A model generated the notes under the pieces. It searched no databases and was not told the origin of the DNA. It saw nothing but the letters and a program-made list of their open reading frames with translations. The translations under genes were made by a program, and so were the position numbers. This document shows positions 34,751 through 43,300 of a stretch of DNA of 64,000 nt, piece by piece. How positions within the stretch are numbered: position 1 is the first letter of the stretch; the number at the start of each line of letters is the position of its first letter. This DNA is from JBDXHU01 sp039989475 (lineage in GTDB: Bacteria > Pseudomonadota > Gammaproteobacteria > Pseudomonadales > Halieaceae), in assembly GCA_039989475.1 (NCBI GenBank), contig JBDXHU010000013.1, positions 124,001 to 188,000 of the forward strand, given 5' to 3'.

Positions 34751-36076
34751 GTGTTAAGCAGCGAGATAGGTCCCTACCGGGTATTACGCCTCATCAAGCG
34801 CGGTGGTGGTGGCAGCGTCTACGTTGCCTTCGATCAGCGTCTGCGGCGGCGGGTTGCACTCAAGTTCATCCCCCTGCCGTCCGAATCGCAGCAACGCAGC
34901 GCCTTAATCGACGAGTGTCGTAAACTGGCCGCGCATAATCACCGCTTTATCGTGCAACTCTACGATGTTGTGGAATTGCCGGACTCTGTCATTTTGGTCA
35001 TGGAGTATGTGGCGGGTAATGACCTTGAAGACCTGCTTGGCCATGCCTCCCTGGACGCGGGGGCGGTGGTAGAGTTGGCGGTGGATCTTTGTGCGGCCCT
35101 CGCCGCTTGCCATGCGGCGGGTATCCTGCATCGCGACCTCAAGCCCGCCAATATCCTGATTGACTGCGCGGGGCACATTAAACTGTCTGACTTCGGCATT
35201 GCCGAGGACTTGAAAGACGGCGCTCCCGGTTTGGCTTCGCCCGGCAGTCCTGGTTTCGCCTCGCCCGAGCAGATAGACGGTGCCGCACTGGATGAGCGTT
35301 CTGACCTCTATTCTCTCGGAGTCTTGCTTGATCGTTTATTGGTCGGGGAGCCTGCGCCCGGCTTGCCGGCATCCCTGCTTGAACTGATTGACTCCCTGTT
35401 GCAGCAACAGCGAGAGCGGCGACCGTCCAGCGCGCTGAAAGTACGTCAGCAATTGCTCGCCATCGCACGGGAGGGCTTGCTGGCCCACGATGTTCCGCTG
35501 GCGCAGATCGTGTCCGCTCACAGGCGAGCGGAGGATTTAGTAGATGACACAGTGGATCTGCCTGTGGCATCAACCGACGGCGCCCGCAGTCTGTTCACTG
35601 GCAATGATGCCTGGTGGTCAAGCGGGCAAAGCGGTCGCTGGTACCTGCCGCGATTGCTGGCCCTGCCACTCCTGGTCTGCCTGCTTGCAGTGTTGCTTTA
35701 TGGTGCTGTCGTGACGGATGAACAAACAGCGCGTCAGGTGATTATTGAACCCACGCAGTTTGTGGGCGTTGATCCCTCGGTGACTCCCGGTGTTGAGCGG
35801 CTGCAGATCTTGCTACAGCAAGCCCTGCAAAAATACCCGGAGCTGAGGCTGCTGCCGTCAGTTAGTCCCTCTACAGTCGATTCGTCGGCGCCAGACAATT
35901 CGGCGCAGCGATTGCTGCTGCAGGTGCGCTGCAATACCTATGTCTGCAGTACCCGCCTGGCCCTGGATGATGGTGTTGAAACAGTCTCGGATTCGCGCGC
36001 GCTGCTACCCTCGATGCCAGAGTCTGTCTGGCAAGAACGCCTGGATCAGGGTCTCAGGGTGGTGTTGGGACAGTAG
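34751..36076 (+). CDS. Membrane-anchored Ser/Thr protein kinase
   Basis: This Hanks-type kinase of 441 residues has an intact catalytic domain at about residues 8-260: the glycine loop is the variant IKRGGGGSVYVA, the ATP lysine is in VALKF (residue 38), and HRDLKPANILID and KLSDFGIAED are present. A single membrane helix at about 300-321 (LLALPLLVCLLAVLLYG) precedes a periplasmic part of about 120 residues of unknown fold. GTG start five bases after the sigma-54 activator gene. It probably senses an envelope signal and phosphorylates or recruits that activator. Confidence 0.87.
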   Translation: MLSSEIGPYRVLRLIKRGGGGSVYVAFDQRLRRRVALKFIPLPSESQQRSALIDECRKLAAHNHRFIVQLYDVVELPDSVILVMEYVAGNDLEDLLGHASLDAGAVVELAVDLCAALAACHAAGILHRDLKPANILIDCAGHIKLSDFGIAEDLKDGAPGLASPGSPGFASPEQIDGAALDERSDLYSLGVLLDRLLVGEPAPGLPASLLELIDSLLQQQRERRPSSALKVRQQLLAIAREGLLAHDVPLAQIVSAHRRAEDLVDDTVDLPVASTDGARSLFTGNDAWWSSGQSGRWYLPRLLALPLLVCLLAVLLYGAVVTDEQTARQVIIEPTQFVGVDPSVTPGVERLQILLQQALQKYPELRLLPSVSPSTVDSSAPDNSAQRLLLQVRCNTYVCSTRLALDDGVETVSDSRALLPSMPESVWQERLDQGLRVVLGQ

Positions 36077-36085
36077 CTCGATTGT

Positions 36086-36730
36086 TCAGCTGGCGACGCC
36101 GGCCACGCTCCAGGCCAATAGCATCTGCGAGCCAAAATACAGGGGTATGCCCCAGAGTCGATTCCTGAAGTCGGATTTAACGAACTGATGTCGCGCCACC
36201 GACAGGTCGGAAACGGCAAAGCCCCAGGCGCCGGCGAGAATCAAGGCGCCACTGGCGGAGCCCCAGGTGCTGCCGGCCATGAGCAGCATGCAGCAAATCA
36301 CCCCGATATAGGCCAGCACCGGTACCTGCATGGCACTGGGGACATGTGGCCACAGCCAGCGCAGGCTGAGCACGGCCAGCAGGGTCACCGGGATCAACCC
36401 CCACAGCATGGCGATCAGGTTGAGCGGTAATTGCAAAAAGGCCACCGCATAGAGCAAATGCCCCAGCAGAAAACTGGTAAGTCCCGCGCGGAAGCTTTTC
36501 TCGTCATGGGGGATCAGGAAAACATCGCCGAACAGGCACAACACCAGGCCAGCCAGCAGCCACTGGCCATAACTACTGTGTATGGCCCCCGCCTGTAGCG
36601 CCAGGGTGATAAAGCAGAGCGAGGCCAGCGGTTTGAACAGCCATTCCCAGCGCGGCCAGCGGGCTTCACTGGCGAGCATGCCGGCCACGGCGGCAATAGC
36701 GATTGTAATTGTCAGGTAAGGCGTGAACAT
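36086..36730 (-). CDS. YhhN-family (lysoplasmalogenase-like) membrane protein
   Basis: This 214-residue inner-membrane protein has about seven hydrophobic helices. It shows WLFKPLASLCFITLA, LFGDVFLIPHDEKSFRAGL and GLTSFLLGHLLYAVAF, the conserved YhhN/TMEM86 features with acidic residues in the membrane. Eukaryotic TMEM86B cleaves the vinyl-ether bond of lysoplasmalogen; bacterial substrates are less clear. It converges on the kinase gene and is followed by no other gene in its operon. Confidence 0.85.
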   Translation of the reverse strand: MFTPYLTITIAIAAVAGMLASEARWPRWEWLFKPLASLCFITLALQAGAIHSSYGQWLLAGLVLCLFGDVFLIPHDEKSFRAGLTSFLLGHLLYAVAFLQLPLNLIAMLWGLIPVTLLAVLSLRWLWPHVPSAMQVPVLAYIGVICCMLLMAGSTWGSASGALILAGAWGFAVSDLSVARHQFVKSDFRNRLWGIPLYFGSQMLLAWSVAGVAS

Positions 36731-36784
36731 CGCCTTACTATAACAGCCGGCTGTGCGACATGGCAGGGCCGCCCACAGCTAAGA

Positions 36785-38719
36785 TCAGCGGGCGAAGTTG
36801 TAGCTCAGGCCTGCATAAACACTGCGACCAGGTGTGCGATAGCCATAGACTTCCTCGTAGTCTTCATCCAGGGCGTTTTCGACCCGGGCGAACAGGCGTA
36901 GATTGGCAAGTAAACGGTAGCTGCCGGCCAGGGTCACCAGGGTGAAATCATCCAGTTGTACCCGCTCCTCGTAGGGTGGCAAGGGGGGGAAGAAGAAGTC
37001 GTCCTGTTCGCCGTTGTAATCCACATTGAGGTTCAGGTTGGCGCGCTTATTGAGAAAGTCCCAGTTCAAATTGGCGCTGCCACTGTGCTCGGGACGGCGA
37101 ATTTCATCGCTGCCATCGTCCTCGCTGGCATCCAGGTAGGTGTAGGCGGCGCTGAGGCTGAGTCCATCGGCGAGCAACCAGCTGCCGGAAAATTCCAGCC
37201 CCTGGCGATCACTGCTGCCGTTTTCATTGTCGGCGGTGAAGCCGCCGCTGGCAGGATCATACACAAAGCCGTTTATTTCATCGTCCAGTTGCTCGTCAAA
37301 CCAGGTCAGGCCCAGTTGTAAATGATCCCCCAGCAGGCGCTGGTCCACGCCCACCTCCCAGCCCTCGGATTCCTCTGGTTTCAGATTCGGATTGCCAATG
37401 AAGTCGGTGTAAAAGCCGAAGCGCTCGGTGAAGGTCGGGTTCTTCACGCCTTTGCCCCAGGCGCCGCGGAGGCGGGTGGCACCGTCATTGATTCGCCAGG
37501 AGCCGCTGACTCGCCCCGTGGTCTTGTCATCGAAGTCGCTATTGTCATCGTGGCGGACGCTGGCCAACAGGGACAGGCTGGCGCTGAGGTCGCCGCGGTA
37601 CTCGACAATATAGGAGTCGGCGTCCAGGTCCTCATCCCGGTTGGGATCACCAAAACCTATCGGTCCGCGTTGCTTGAAGTCTTCCTGTTGGTGTTCATAG
37701 GCGCCGGTGAGGCTGTGGCCGGGGACCACTTCGAAGGTGGACTGGTACAGCAGCGTGGTGTTATTCGCATCGGTGTTGTAGTCGTCAAAGCCGCTGGCGG
37801 CGAAGGCATTCTCGGTATGGTTTTTGTTGTCGACGTCGACGTAACTGGCGCTGAGTGTGTGTTGCCAGCGGCCGTCCAGGGTATCCAGGCGGGCGGCGAG
37901 GCGACCGTACCACTGCTCGCTGTCGCTCTCGTCGCGGCTGTCGGCGGGCAGTCCGGTACTGAAGTCGACGCCGTCGAATTGCGTTGTGGAATCCACATAA
38001 CGCAGGTTGCTCTCCAGCAGCAACTGCTCATTAAACTGATAACTGCCCGAGCCGTTGAAGCTGTTGTTTTCGTAACCGTCGTCCTCGCTGCCCTGGCGGG
38101 AGGCATTGTCACCGTCGGTGTCGACGCGATTGGCGCTGAGGTTGGCCTGCCAGCGCTGGTCGCCGTAACTGCCGGTGGCGCCGTAGTGTTGCCAGCCATC
38201 GCTGCCGCCCTCGGCAAAGGCATCGGCATTGAAGCCATCAGCGCCGCGGCGCGTCGTGATATTGATGACGCCGGACAATGCATCGCTGCCCCACAGTGCG
38301 CTCTGCGGCCCGCGAATCACTTCCACCGACTCCAGGTCGTAATTGAGCATATGCGCCATGTTGAATTCGTTATTCTGGGCCGGGTCGTTAACCTTTACCC
38401 CGTCGATAAATACCAGCACGTGGTTGGCTTCGCCGCCGCGCATGCGTAACTGGGTCTGGGCGCCAAACTGGCCGCTGCGACTCACGGCCACGCCGGGCAC
38501 TGAGCGTAGTATCTCGCCCAGCGCGGCGTTTTGGCGATTAGCCAGCAGCTCGGCGCCGATGACGCTAACGGCGCTGCCCGAGGCTTCGGCTGCAATCGGT
38601 TCACGGGCGGCGCGTACCACCAGTGTTTCCAGTGCGGGAGAGTCAGCGGCGGTGACCCTGGGCGCGGTGATGCTGGTAAATGTAATTGCCAGCACGGTGG
38701 CTAGCGCAAGCTTGTTCAT
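36785..38719 (-). CDS. btuB: TonB-dependent vitamin B12 receptor
   Basis: This outer-membrane barrel of 644 residues has a signal peptide, a TonB box (ETLVVRAAREP), a plug domain (GEILRSVPGVAVSRSGQFGA, FIDGVKVNDPAQNN, VEVIRGPQSALWGSDALSG, VINITTRRG) and the terminal aromatic strand ending YNFAR. The plug matches BtuB and the length is close to the usual 600-650. Identification as a cobalamin importer is strengthened by the cobalamin riboswitch just upstream. Start 38719 has GGGGAC about six bases ahead. Confidence 0.93.
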   Translation of the reverse strand: MNKLALATVLAITFTSITAPRVTAADSPALETLVVRAAREPIAAEASGSAVSVIGAELLANRQNAALGEILRSVPGVAVSRSGQFGAQTQLRMRGGEANHVLVFIDGVKVNDPAQNNEFNMAHMLNYDLESVEVIRGPQSALWGSDALSGVINITTRRGADGFNADAFAEGGSDGWQHYGATGSYGDQRWQANLSANRVDTDGDNASRQGSEDDGYENNSFNGSGSYQFNEQLLLESNLRYVDSTTQFDGVDFSTGLPADSRDESDSEQWYGRLAARLDTLDGRWQHTLSASYVDVDNKNHTENAFAASGFDDYNTDANNTTLLYQSTFEVVPGHSLTGAYEHQQEDFKQRGPIGFGDPNRDEDLDADSYIVEYRGDLSASLSLLASVRHDDNSDFDDKTTGRVSGSWRINDGATRLRGAWGKGVKNPTFTERFGFYTDFIGNPNLKPEESEGWEVGVDQRLLGDHLQLGLTWFDEQLDDEINGFVYDPASGGFTADNENGSSDRQGLEFSGSWLLADGLSLSAAYTYLDASEDDGSDEIRRPEHSGSANLNWDFLNKRANLNLNVDYNGEQDDFFFPPLPPYEERVQLDDFTLVTLAGSYRLLANLRLFARVENALDEDYEEVYGYRTPGRSVYAGLSYNFAR

Positions 38720-38725
38720 AGAGGT

Positions 38726-38757
38726 CCCCAAACAGTACTACATTGTCAGTTTTGGGG
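38726..38757 (-). promoter_or_regulatory. Hairpin able to hide the btuB ribosome-binding site
   Basis: In the transcript, CCCCAAAAC (at 38757-38749) can pair with GTTTGGGG (38733-38726), which contains the Shine-Dalgarno sequence seven bases before the btuB ATG. This is a plausible expression platform for the riboswitch: cobalamin binding would favour the hairpin and block translation. No U tract follows, so translational control fits better than termination. Confidence 0.65.
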
Positions 38758-38844
38758 AGGGGTTCGTGGAAGACACGAGGCGACCGCTGGCGCGGTAGGT
38801 CACGCGACCACTGATGAAGCCCTCCGCAACATCGTGTTCACTGA

Positions 38845-38978
38845 AGGGCAGGTATCGGACTTGCGTGCTGAAAAAAGCAGCGCTTACCGTTGCGGGGGCA
38901 GCACAGGCATTTCACCTGTTTCCCATTCAAGCCTGCAGGGCAGGGCACCGAATCAGTAGTGAGGCACCTTACGGACGG
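38845..38978 (-). promoter_or_regulatory. Cobalamin (AdoCbl) riboswitch upstream of btuB
   Basis: Read on the minus strand, the leader contains GGGAA, GGTGAAA-like AGGTGAAATGCCTGTGC, then GCTGCCCCCGCAACGGTAAG (the B12 box and core, at 38902-38883) and AAGTCCGATACCTGCC closing the structure. This is the ordered set of conserved elements of the cobalamin riboswitch. It begins directly after the stop of the GGDEF-EAL gene, so it also limits where the btuB promoter can be. Confidence 0.93.
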
Positions 38979-38990
38979 GCCCCGGCAGTG

Positions 38991-41681
38991 TCAAGCGGGC
39001 CCGGAATCTGTCGCCAGTTTAAGAGCGGGACGATCGAATTTCTGCCAGAGCTGGTCGGCGACGACAGGGCGCCCCAGTAAGTAGCCCTGCACCAGGTCGC
39101 ACTCAATGGAGTTGAGAAAAGCCAGTTGTTCCTCGGTTTCCACACCCTCGGCCACGACCACCAGTTGTAGGCTGCGGGCCATAGCGATGATAGCCCGGAC
39201 TAATTCCTGATCACGTTTGGAGCCGGGGATTTCACTGATAAAGCTGCGGTCGATCTTCAGTCGATGGACCGGGAAACGACGCAGGTAACTCAAGGATGAG
39301 TAGCCCGTGCCGAAGTCGTCTACCGCCAGTTGTATCCCCAGGTTGGCCAGCGAGTCCAGGATCAATCGAACTTCCCTGCGGTCTTCCAACAAGACATTTT
39401 CGGTCAGTTCAAACTGCAGGCCTGCTGGGTCAATGGCGTAGGTTTCGATTAATTCTTTGACACGCCCGGCAAATCCGGCATCAACCAATTGGGCCGGGGA
39501 AAGATTGAGAGCGATGTAAACAGCCCGGCCTTGCTGCTGCCAGCTTTGCAGCTGCTTGCAGGCGCTGACCAGGAGTTGATCCCCCAGCTCGCACATCAGC
39601 CCGGCGCGTTCGGCCAGCGGAATAAACTGGTCCGGCGGCACCCTGTCGCCACCGGGCAGAGTCCACCGGCACAGCGCTTCAACGCCCATCGGTTCACGGC
39701 GACGCGGCTCGAATATGGGCTGGTATTCCAGGAATAACTCCTCTCTTCGAATGGCATTGCGCAAATTGGTCTCCATCTGGATGGAGTGCTGCAGCGCAAT
39801 ATTCATGTCGGCCTCATAGAAAGCCGTATTATTGCGGCCATTGTGCTTGGCGCGATACATGGCGGTGTCGGCGTGCATCATCAGCGCCTCGCCGTCTTTT
39901 CCATCATGCGGGTACTGCGCAACACCGATACTGGCGGAGACCTGGACCTCTAGCCCCTCAACCGGGATTTCACGGGCCAGCTCTTGTCGTATACGGTCAG
40001 CGATCAGCCTGACATCGCCCGCATCCCCCGCCTCGGGTAGCACTACCACGAATTCATCGCCACCGAGCCGGGCGGCGGTATCACGTTTCCGCAAGCATCC
40101 GGAGATCCGGTGCGCCGCCTCCTGCAGTACCTTGTCGCCGGCGCTGTGGCCGAGCGAGTCGTTGATTTTCTTGAAATTATCCAGATCGATGAACATCACC
40201 GCCACTTCCAGACCGGTGCGTTGGGATATGGCGAGTTCCTGGGCCAGGCGATCCTGCAGTAAATTGCGATTTGGCAATTCGGTAAGGCTGTCGTAGTTGG
40301 CCCGGTGCCAGGCCAGCGTTTCGGCGCCTTTGCGGTCAGTGATGTCACTTGCGCTGAACAATATGCAGTCAAACAACTGATCGTCCCCGCGTTGTGGTGT
40401 GCCCACAATTAGCAACCAGCTGCTGTCACCGGTTTCAGTGCGCAGCTGAAACTCCTGCTCCTCCGATTGGCCAGTCTGGGTAATGCCGTCAATAAAGCCA
40501 CGCCAGGCACCCCTGCCCTCGGCGACGTTGATGTCGGCCATTGTATGTGGGGTCGGGCCAAGGCCGTCCTGCTCCCAAAACTCATGAAACTTGCGGTTGC
40601 CGTAGACGATGCGACCGTGGACGTCGGTTTGCCAGATGAGAACCGGCGCATTGTCCGACATCGACTGGAAATAATTCTGGCTCTGTTGAACGACCGCGGA
40701 TTTAATCTGGATTGCTTGTGATTCCTTGATGACGCCATGAAATCTGCGCAGTAATAAAAGTGCCAGCATCACGCTGACCAGGGTGCTGGGCATGGACCAT
40801 AGCGCTACCGTGGACATGACAGCCGCCCCGGGTTTTTCGACATTCCAGCTCAAGTACCCTTGCACCTTTTGCTGGTCATCGAGAATGGGTAAGGACGCGT
40901 CGTAGTTACCGGCAACGGCAGACCACTGCAGGTCCAGGATGGAAAGATCCTCGGCCATGGCGGCCAGTGCGGCCTGGTCAATCTCGGTAGCCATAAGTAG
41001 CGAAGGTCGTGGTTGGCGAATCAATGCACTCTCAACCGAGTCACTGCGAGAAATGGCGCTGACAGTTACTACGAATAGTTTTTCGCCCTTGGGGGTAATC
41101 GTCACGCTCGGCACCGCGATGTCCATTGGCGATGCCTGGGTTGTGCTGATCAATGGGCGTAGTATGGATGGCTCCCAACCCAGCAGGTCCTCAGGCGGGG
41201 CGGGTTGCGCCATTCTCTGGGCGTAGACGGGTCTGCTATCAGCGTCCAGGGCCACAACTTCAGAAATGCCGTAGCTCTCGTACTGGGCGAGGCCGAAGTT
41301 AACGGCGATCCATTCAAGATTCTGGCTCTCGATCATCCAGGTGATGGTGTCGGTCCACCAGGCATATTCGCGTACGACGGCGGCGAGGACCTCCCGTTGG
41401 CGTTGTAAAGACACTTCCACCCGGTTGATGCTTTCTGTGATCTCCCTCTCATTTAGCTGGCGGGAGCTATACCAGACCAGGCCGCTGTACTGAAGAGACA
41501 CCAGCAAGCCGAGGCCGATAAGCCCCAGGCCGAACAGCTTTGTGCTGCGTCTAAGTTGTCCTGCGCTGGCGTCCAACAATTTGGCCCAATATCTGGTATT
41601 AACCTGAATATCGGTCAGTTTCGATGATGCTTTAGTGATTTTCGCTGGCGATGAACGTCTAAATACCACGCTATGGGGCAC
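38991..41681 (-). CDS. CHASE4-PAS-GGDEF-EAL cyclic di-GMP enzyme
   Basis: This 896-residue inner-membrane sensor has a first helix near residues 48-70, a periplasmic CHASE4-type domain (VREYAWWTDTITWM near 109), a second helix near 292-313, a PAS domain (APVLIWQTDVHGRIVYGNRK), a diguanylate cyclase domain with intact GGDEF near residue 540, and a phosphodiesterase domain with intact EAL near 665 (GVEALCRW) plus DDFGTGYSSL. Both catalytic motifs look active. The frame opens with GTG at 41681 and lacks a good ribosome-binding site, so the true start could be some codons later. Confidence 0.92.
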   Translation of the reverse strand: MPHSVVFRRSSPAKITKASSKLTDIQVNTRYWAKLLDASAGQLRRSTKLFGLGLIGLGLLVSLQYSGLVWYSSRQLNEREITESINRVEVSLQRQREVLAAVVREYAWWTDTITWMIESQNLEWIAVNFGLAQYESYGISEVVALDADSRPVYAQRMAQPAPPEDLLGWEPSILRPLISTTQASPMDIAVPSVTITPKGEKLFVVTVSAISRSDSVESALIRQPRPSLLMATEIDQAALAAMAEDLSILDLQWSAVAGNYDASLPILDDQQKVQGYLSWNVEKPGAAVMSTVALWSMPSTLVSVMLALLLLRRFHGVIKESQAIQIKSAVVQQSQNYFQSMSDNAPVLIWQTDVHGRIVYGNRKFHEFWEQDGLGPTPHTMADINVAEGRGAWRGFIDGITQTGQSEEQEFQLRTETGDSSWLLIVGTPQRGDDQLFDCILFSASDITDRKGAETLAWHRANYDSLTELPNRNLLQDRLAQELAISQRTGLEVAVMFIDLDNFKKINDSLGHSAGDKVLQEAAHRISGCLRKRDTAARLGGDEFVVVLPEAGDAGDVRLIADRIRQELAREIPVEGLEVQVSASIGVAQYPHDGKDGEALMMHADTAMYRAKHNGRNNTAFYEADMNIALQHSIQMETNLRNAIRREELFLEYQPIFEPRRREPMGVEALCRWTLPGGDRVPPDQFIPLAERAGLMCELGDQLLVSACKQLQSWQQQGRAVYIALNLSPAQLVDAGFAGRVKELIETYAIDPAGLQFELTENVLLEDRREVRLILDSLANLGIQLAVDDFGTGYSSLSYLRRFPVHRLKIDRSFISEIPGSKRDQELVRAIIAMARSLQLVVVAEGVETEEQLAFLNSIECDLVQGYLLGRPVVADQLWQKFDRPALKLATDSGPA

Positions 41682-41708
41682 CCGGCTGCGCCAGGCCTGA
41701 TCCCCCTG

Positions 41709-42602
41709 TTAGCTGAGTTGGCGCACTTCTCGCAGTAGTCGTTCATTGCGCGGACAGGGCACGCCTAGACGCCTTGCTTCCCGGCACAGAAAACCGGTGA
41801 TGTATTCGATTTCGGTTTCCCGCCCCTGCAAGACATCCTGGAGCATGGACGACTGGTTTTTGGCGGTGCTTTGCAGAACGGCCAGGGCCCAGTCCAGGGC
41901 GCAACTGGCGCCCTTGGCATTACCGCGGGCGGCGCTGATGCTGGCCAGTTCTTCGCAAAGCAGCTCGACTTCGGCGCGCAGGGCGGGGTTGGCGATAAGG
42001 TCGCCGTTGCGGCAGCGGTGTACGGCGGTCAGCGGATTGATGGCACAGTTTATGATGAGTTTACGCCACAGGCTGGCATCGATATCGGCTTCCCAGGCGA
42101 AGCGTTCATCGCTAGCCGCCAGCGGCTGAAACCAGCCGGGTGCGTCGGTACTGCCCGCCTGGCCGATCAGGGTGTCGCCGTAACCGGCGTGCACCAGCGA
42201 CCCGTCCGCTTCCAGGTAGGCACCTTCAGTGGTAGTACCACAATACAGGTTTAGTTCAGGGTGGAGTGCGAGCAGTTGCTCGTAAATACCCATGCCGTTG
42301 TGTAGCAGCACGATCGGTATGTCGGCGGGCAGTCGCGATGCCACCGAGGCGAAGGCCTCCAGCGCCTGGTTGGCCTTGGTGGTGATAAACAAGGCCTGCA
42401 GGTGGGAGCTATCCAGCTCATCCAGGGGGCGGGCGGGTACGCCGAAGACGGTTTCAGAACAGCCGTCGCGCAGGCGTAGCTCAACATCAGCTGCAGCGCC
42501 GCCACGCAGCAGCAACACCGGCTCCAGGCCGGCCCGTGCCAGCTTGCAGGCCAGCAGTTTCCCCATGGCGCCGGCACCCAGGATATGCCACTGATTGATC
42601 AC
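41709..42602 (-). CDS. panE: 2-dehydropantoate 2-reductase (ketopantoate reductase family)
   Basis: This NADPH-dependent enzyme of pantothenate synthesis has 297 residues. The N terminus WHILGAGAMGKLLACKLARAG is the Rossmann loop; ITTKANQALEA, LLHNGMGIYEQL and KLIINCAINPLTAVHRCRNG with the catalytic Lys and Asn follow. TEIEYITGFLCREARRLGVP is typical of the C-terminal domain. It starts 84 bases from the divergent yajQ gene. A related ketoacid reductase function is possible but less likely. Confidence 0.9.
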   Translation of the reverse strand: MINQWHILGAGAMGKLLACKLARAGLEPVLLLRGGAAADVELRLRDGCSETVFGVPARPLDELDSSHLQALFITTKANQALEAFASVASRLPADIPIVLLHNGMGIYEQLLALHPELNLYCGTTTEGAYLEADGSLVHAGYGDTLIGQAGSTDAPGWFQPLAASDERFAWEADIDASLWRKLIINCAINPLTAVHRCRNGDLIANPALRAEVELLCEELASISAARGNAKGASCALDWALAVLQSTAKNQSSMLQDVLQGRETEIEYITGFLCREARRLGVPCPRNERLLREVRQLS

Positions 42603-42686
42603 GAGCAGCGCGCGCTCCCCTGAAGTGAATTACTCGCAAGGGTGCTATGATTCTGCCCCTGAATGCAAACCTTCTGAGGAGCTTAC

Positions 42687-43169
42687 ATGCCGACTTTTGA
42701 TATTGTTTCCGAGGTGGACGTACACCAGCTGACCAACGCGGTGGACCAGTCCGGGCGCATTGTTGCCAATCGTTTCGACTTCAAGGGTGTTGATGCCAGC
42801 TTTGAGCGAGAGGCGCATACGGTAGTGCTGACTGCGGAAGCGGAGTTCCAGGTTGACCAGATGCAGGACATGCTGCGCAGCGCCCTGGTGAAATGTGATA
42901 TTGACCCCAAGGCCATGGAAATTGGTGAGACAGCGACCACCGGCAAGCAGGTTAAACAGAGCATTAGCCTGCGCAATGGCCTGGACAGCGACACCTGCCG
43001 CAAGATCAACAAGGCGATCAAAGACGCCAAGATGAAGGTGCAATCCCAGATCCAGGGCGACCAGGTGCGGGTGACAGGCAAGAAACGCGATGACCTGCAG
43101 AAAATTATGGCGATGTTGCGTGAGATGGATCTCGAATACCCATTACAGTTCACCAACTTCCGGGATTGA
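42687..43169 (+). CDS. yajQ: YajQ-family cyclic di-GMP-binding protein
   Basis: This 160-residue cytoplasmic protein of two ferredoxin-like folds matches YajQ along its length: MPTFDIVSEVDVHQLTNAVD, RFDFKGVDASFE, GKQVKQSISLRNGLDSD, KINKAIKDAKMKVQSQIQGD and RVTGKKRDDLQ. Homologues bind cyclic di-GMP and act in virulence or stress regulation. It is a single-gene unit with GAGGAG near the start. Its proximity to a diguanylate cyclase gene may be coincidence. Confidence 0.95.
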   Translation: MPTFDIVSEVDVHQLTNAVDQSGRIVANRFDFKGVDASFEREAHTVVLTAEAEFQVDQMQDMLRSALVKCDIDPKAMEIGETATTGKQVKQSISLRNGLDSDTCRKINKAIKDAKMKVQSQIQGDQVRVTGKKRDDLQKIMAMLREMDLEYPLQFTNFRD

Positions 43170-43300
43170 TCCAGCGCAAGCCCCGGCCAATCAGTGGGCC
43201 GTGAAACCCGGACTGGTTTAGCTATGGTGACTGGCCGGTTTGGCGGCGCTGTTGCATCTGGCCATAATGTGGCCTCATTTGTGATATCGGGAGCTTGAGT

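Noticed and set aside
37322..38449. Valine/alanine-rich open frame of 375 codons antisense to btuB
   Set aside because: Composition is that of a GC-rich reverse frame. The btuB reading with signal peptide, plug and riboswitch is decisive.
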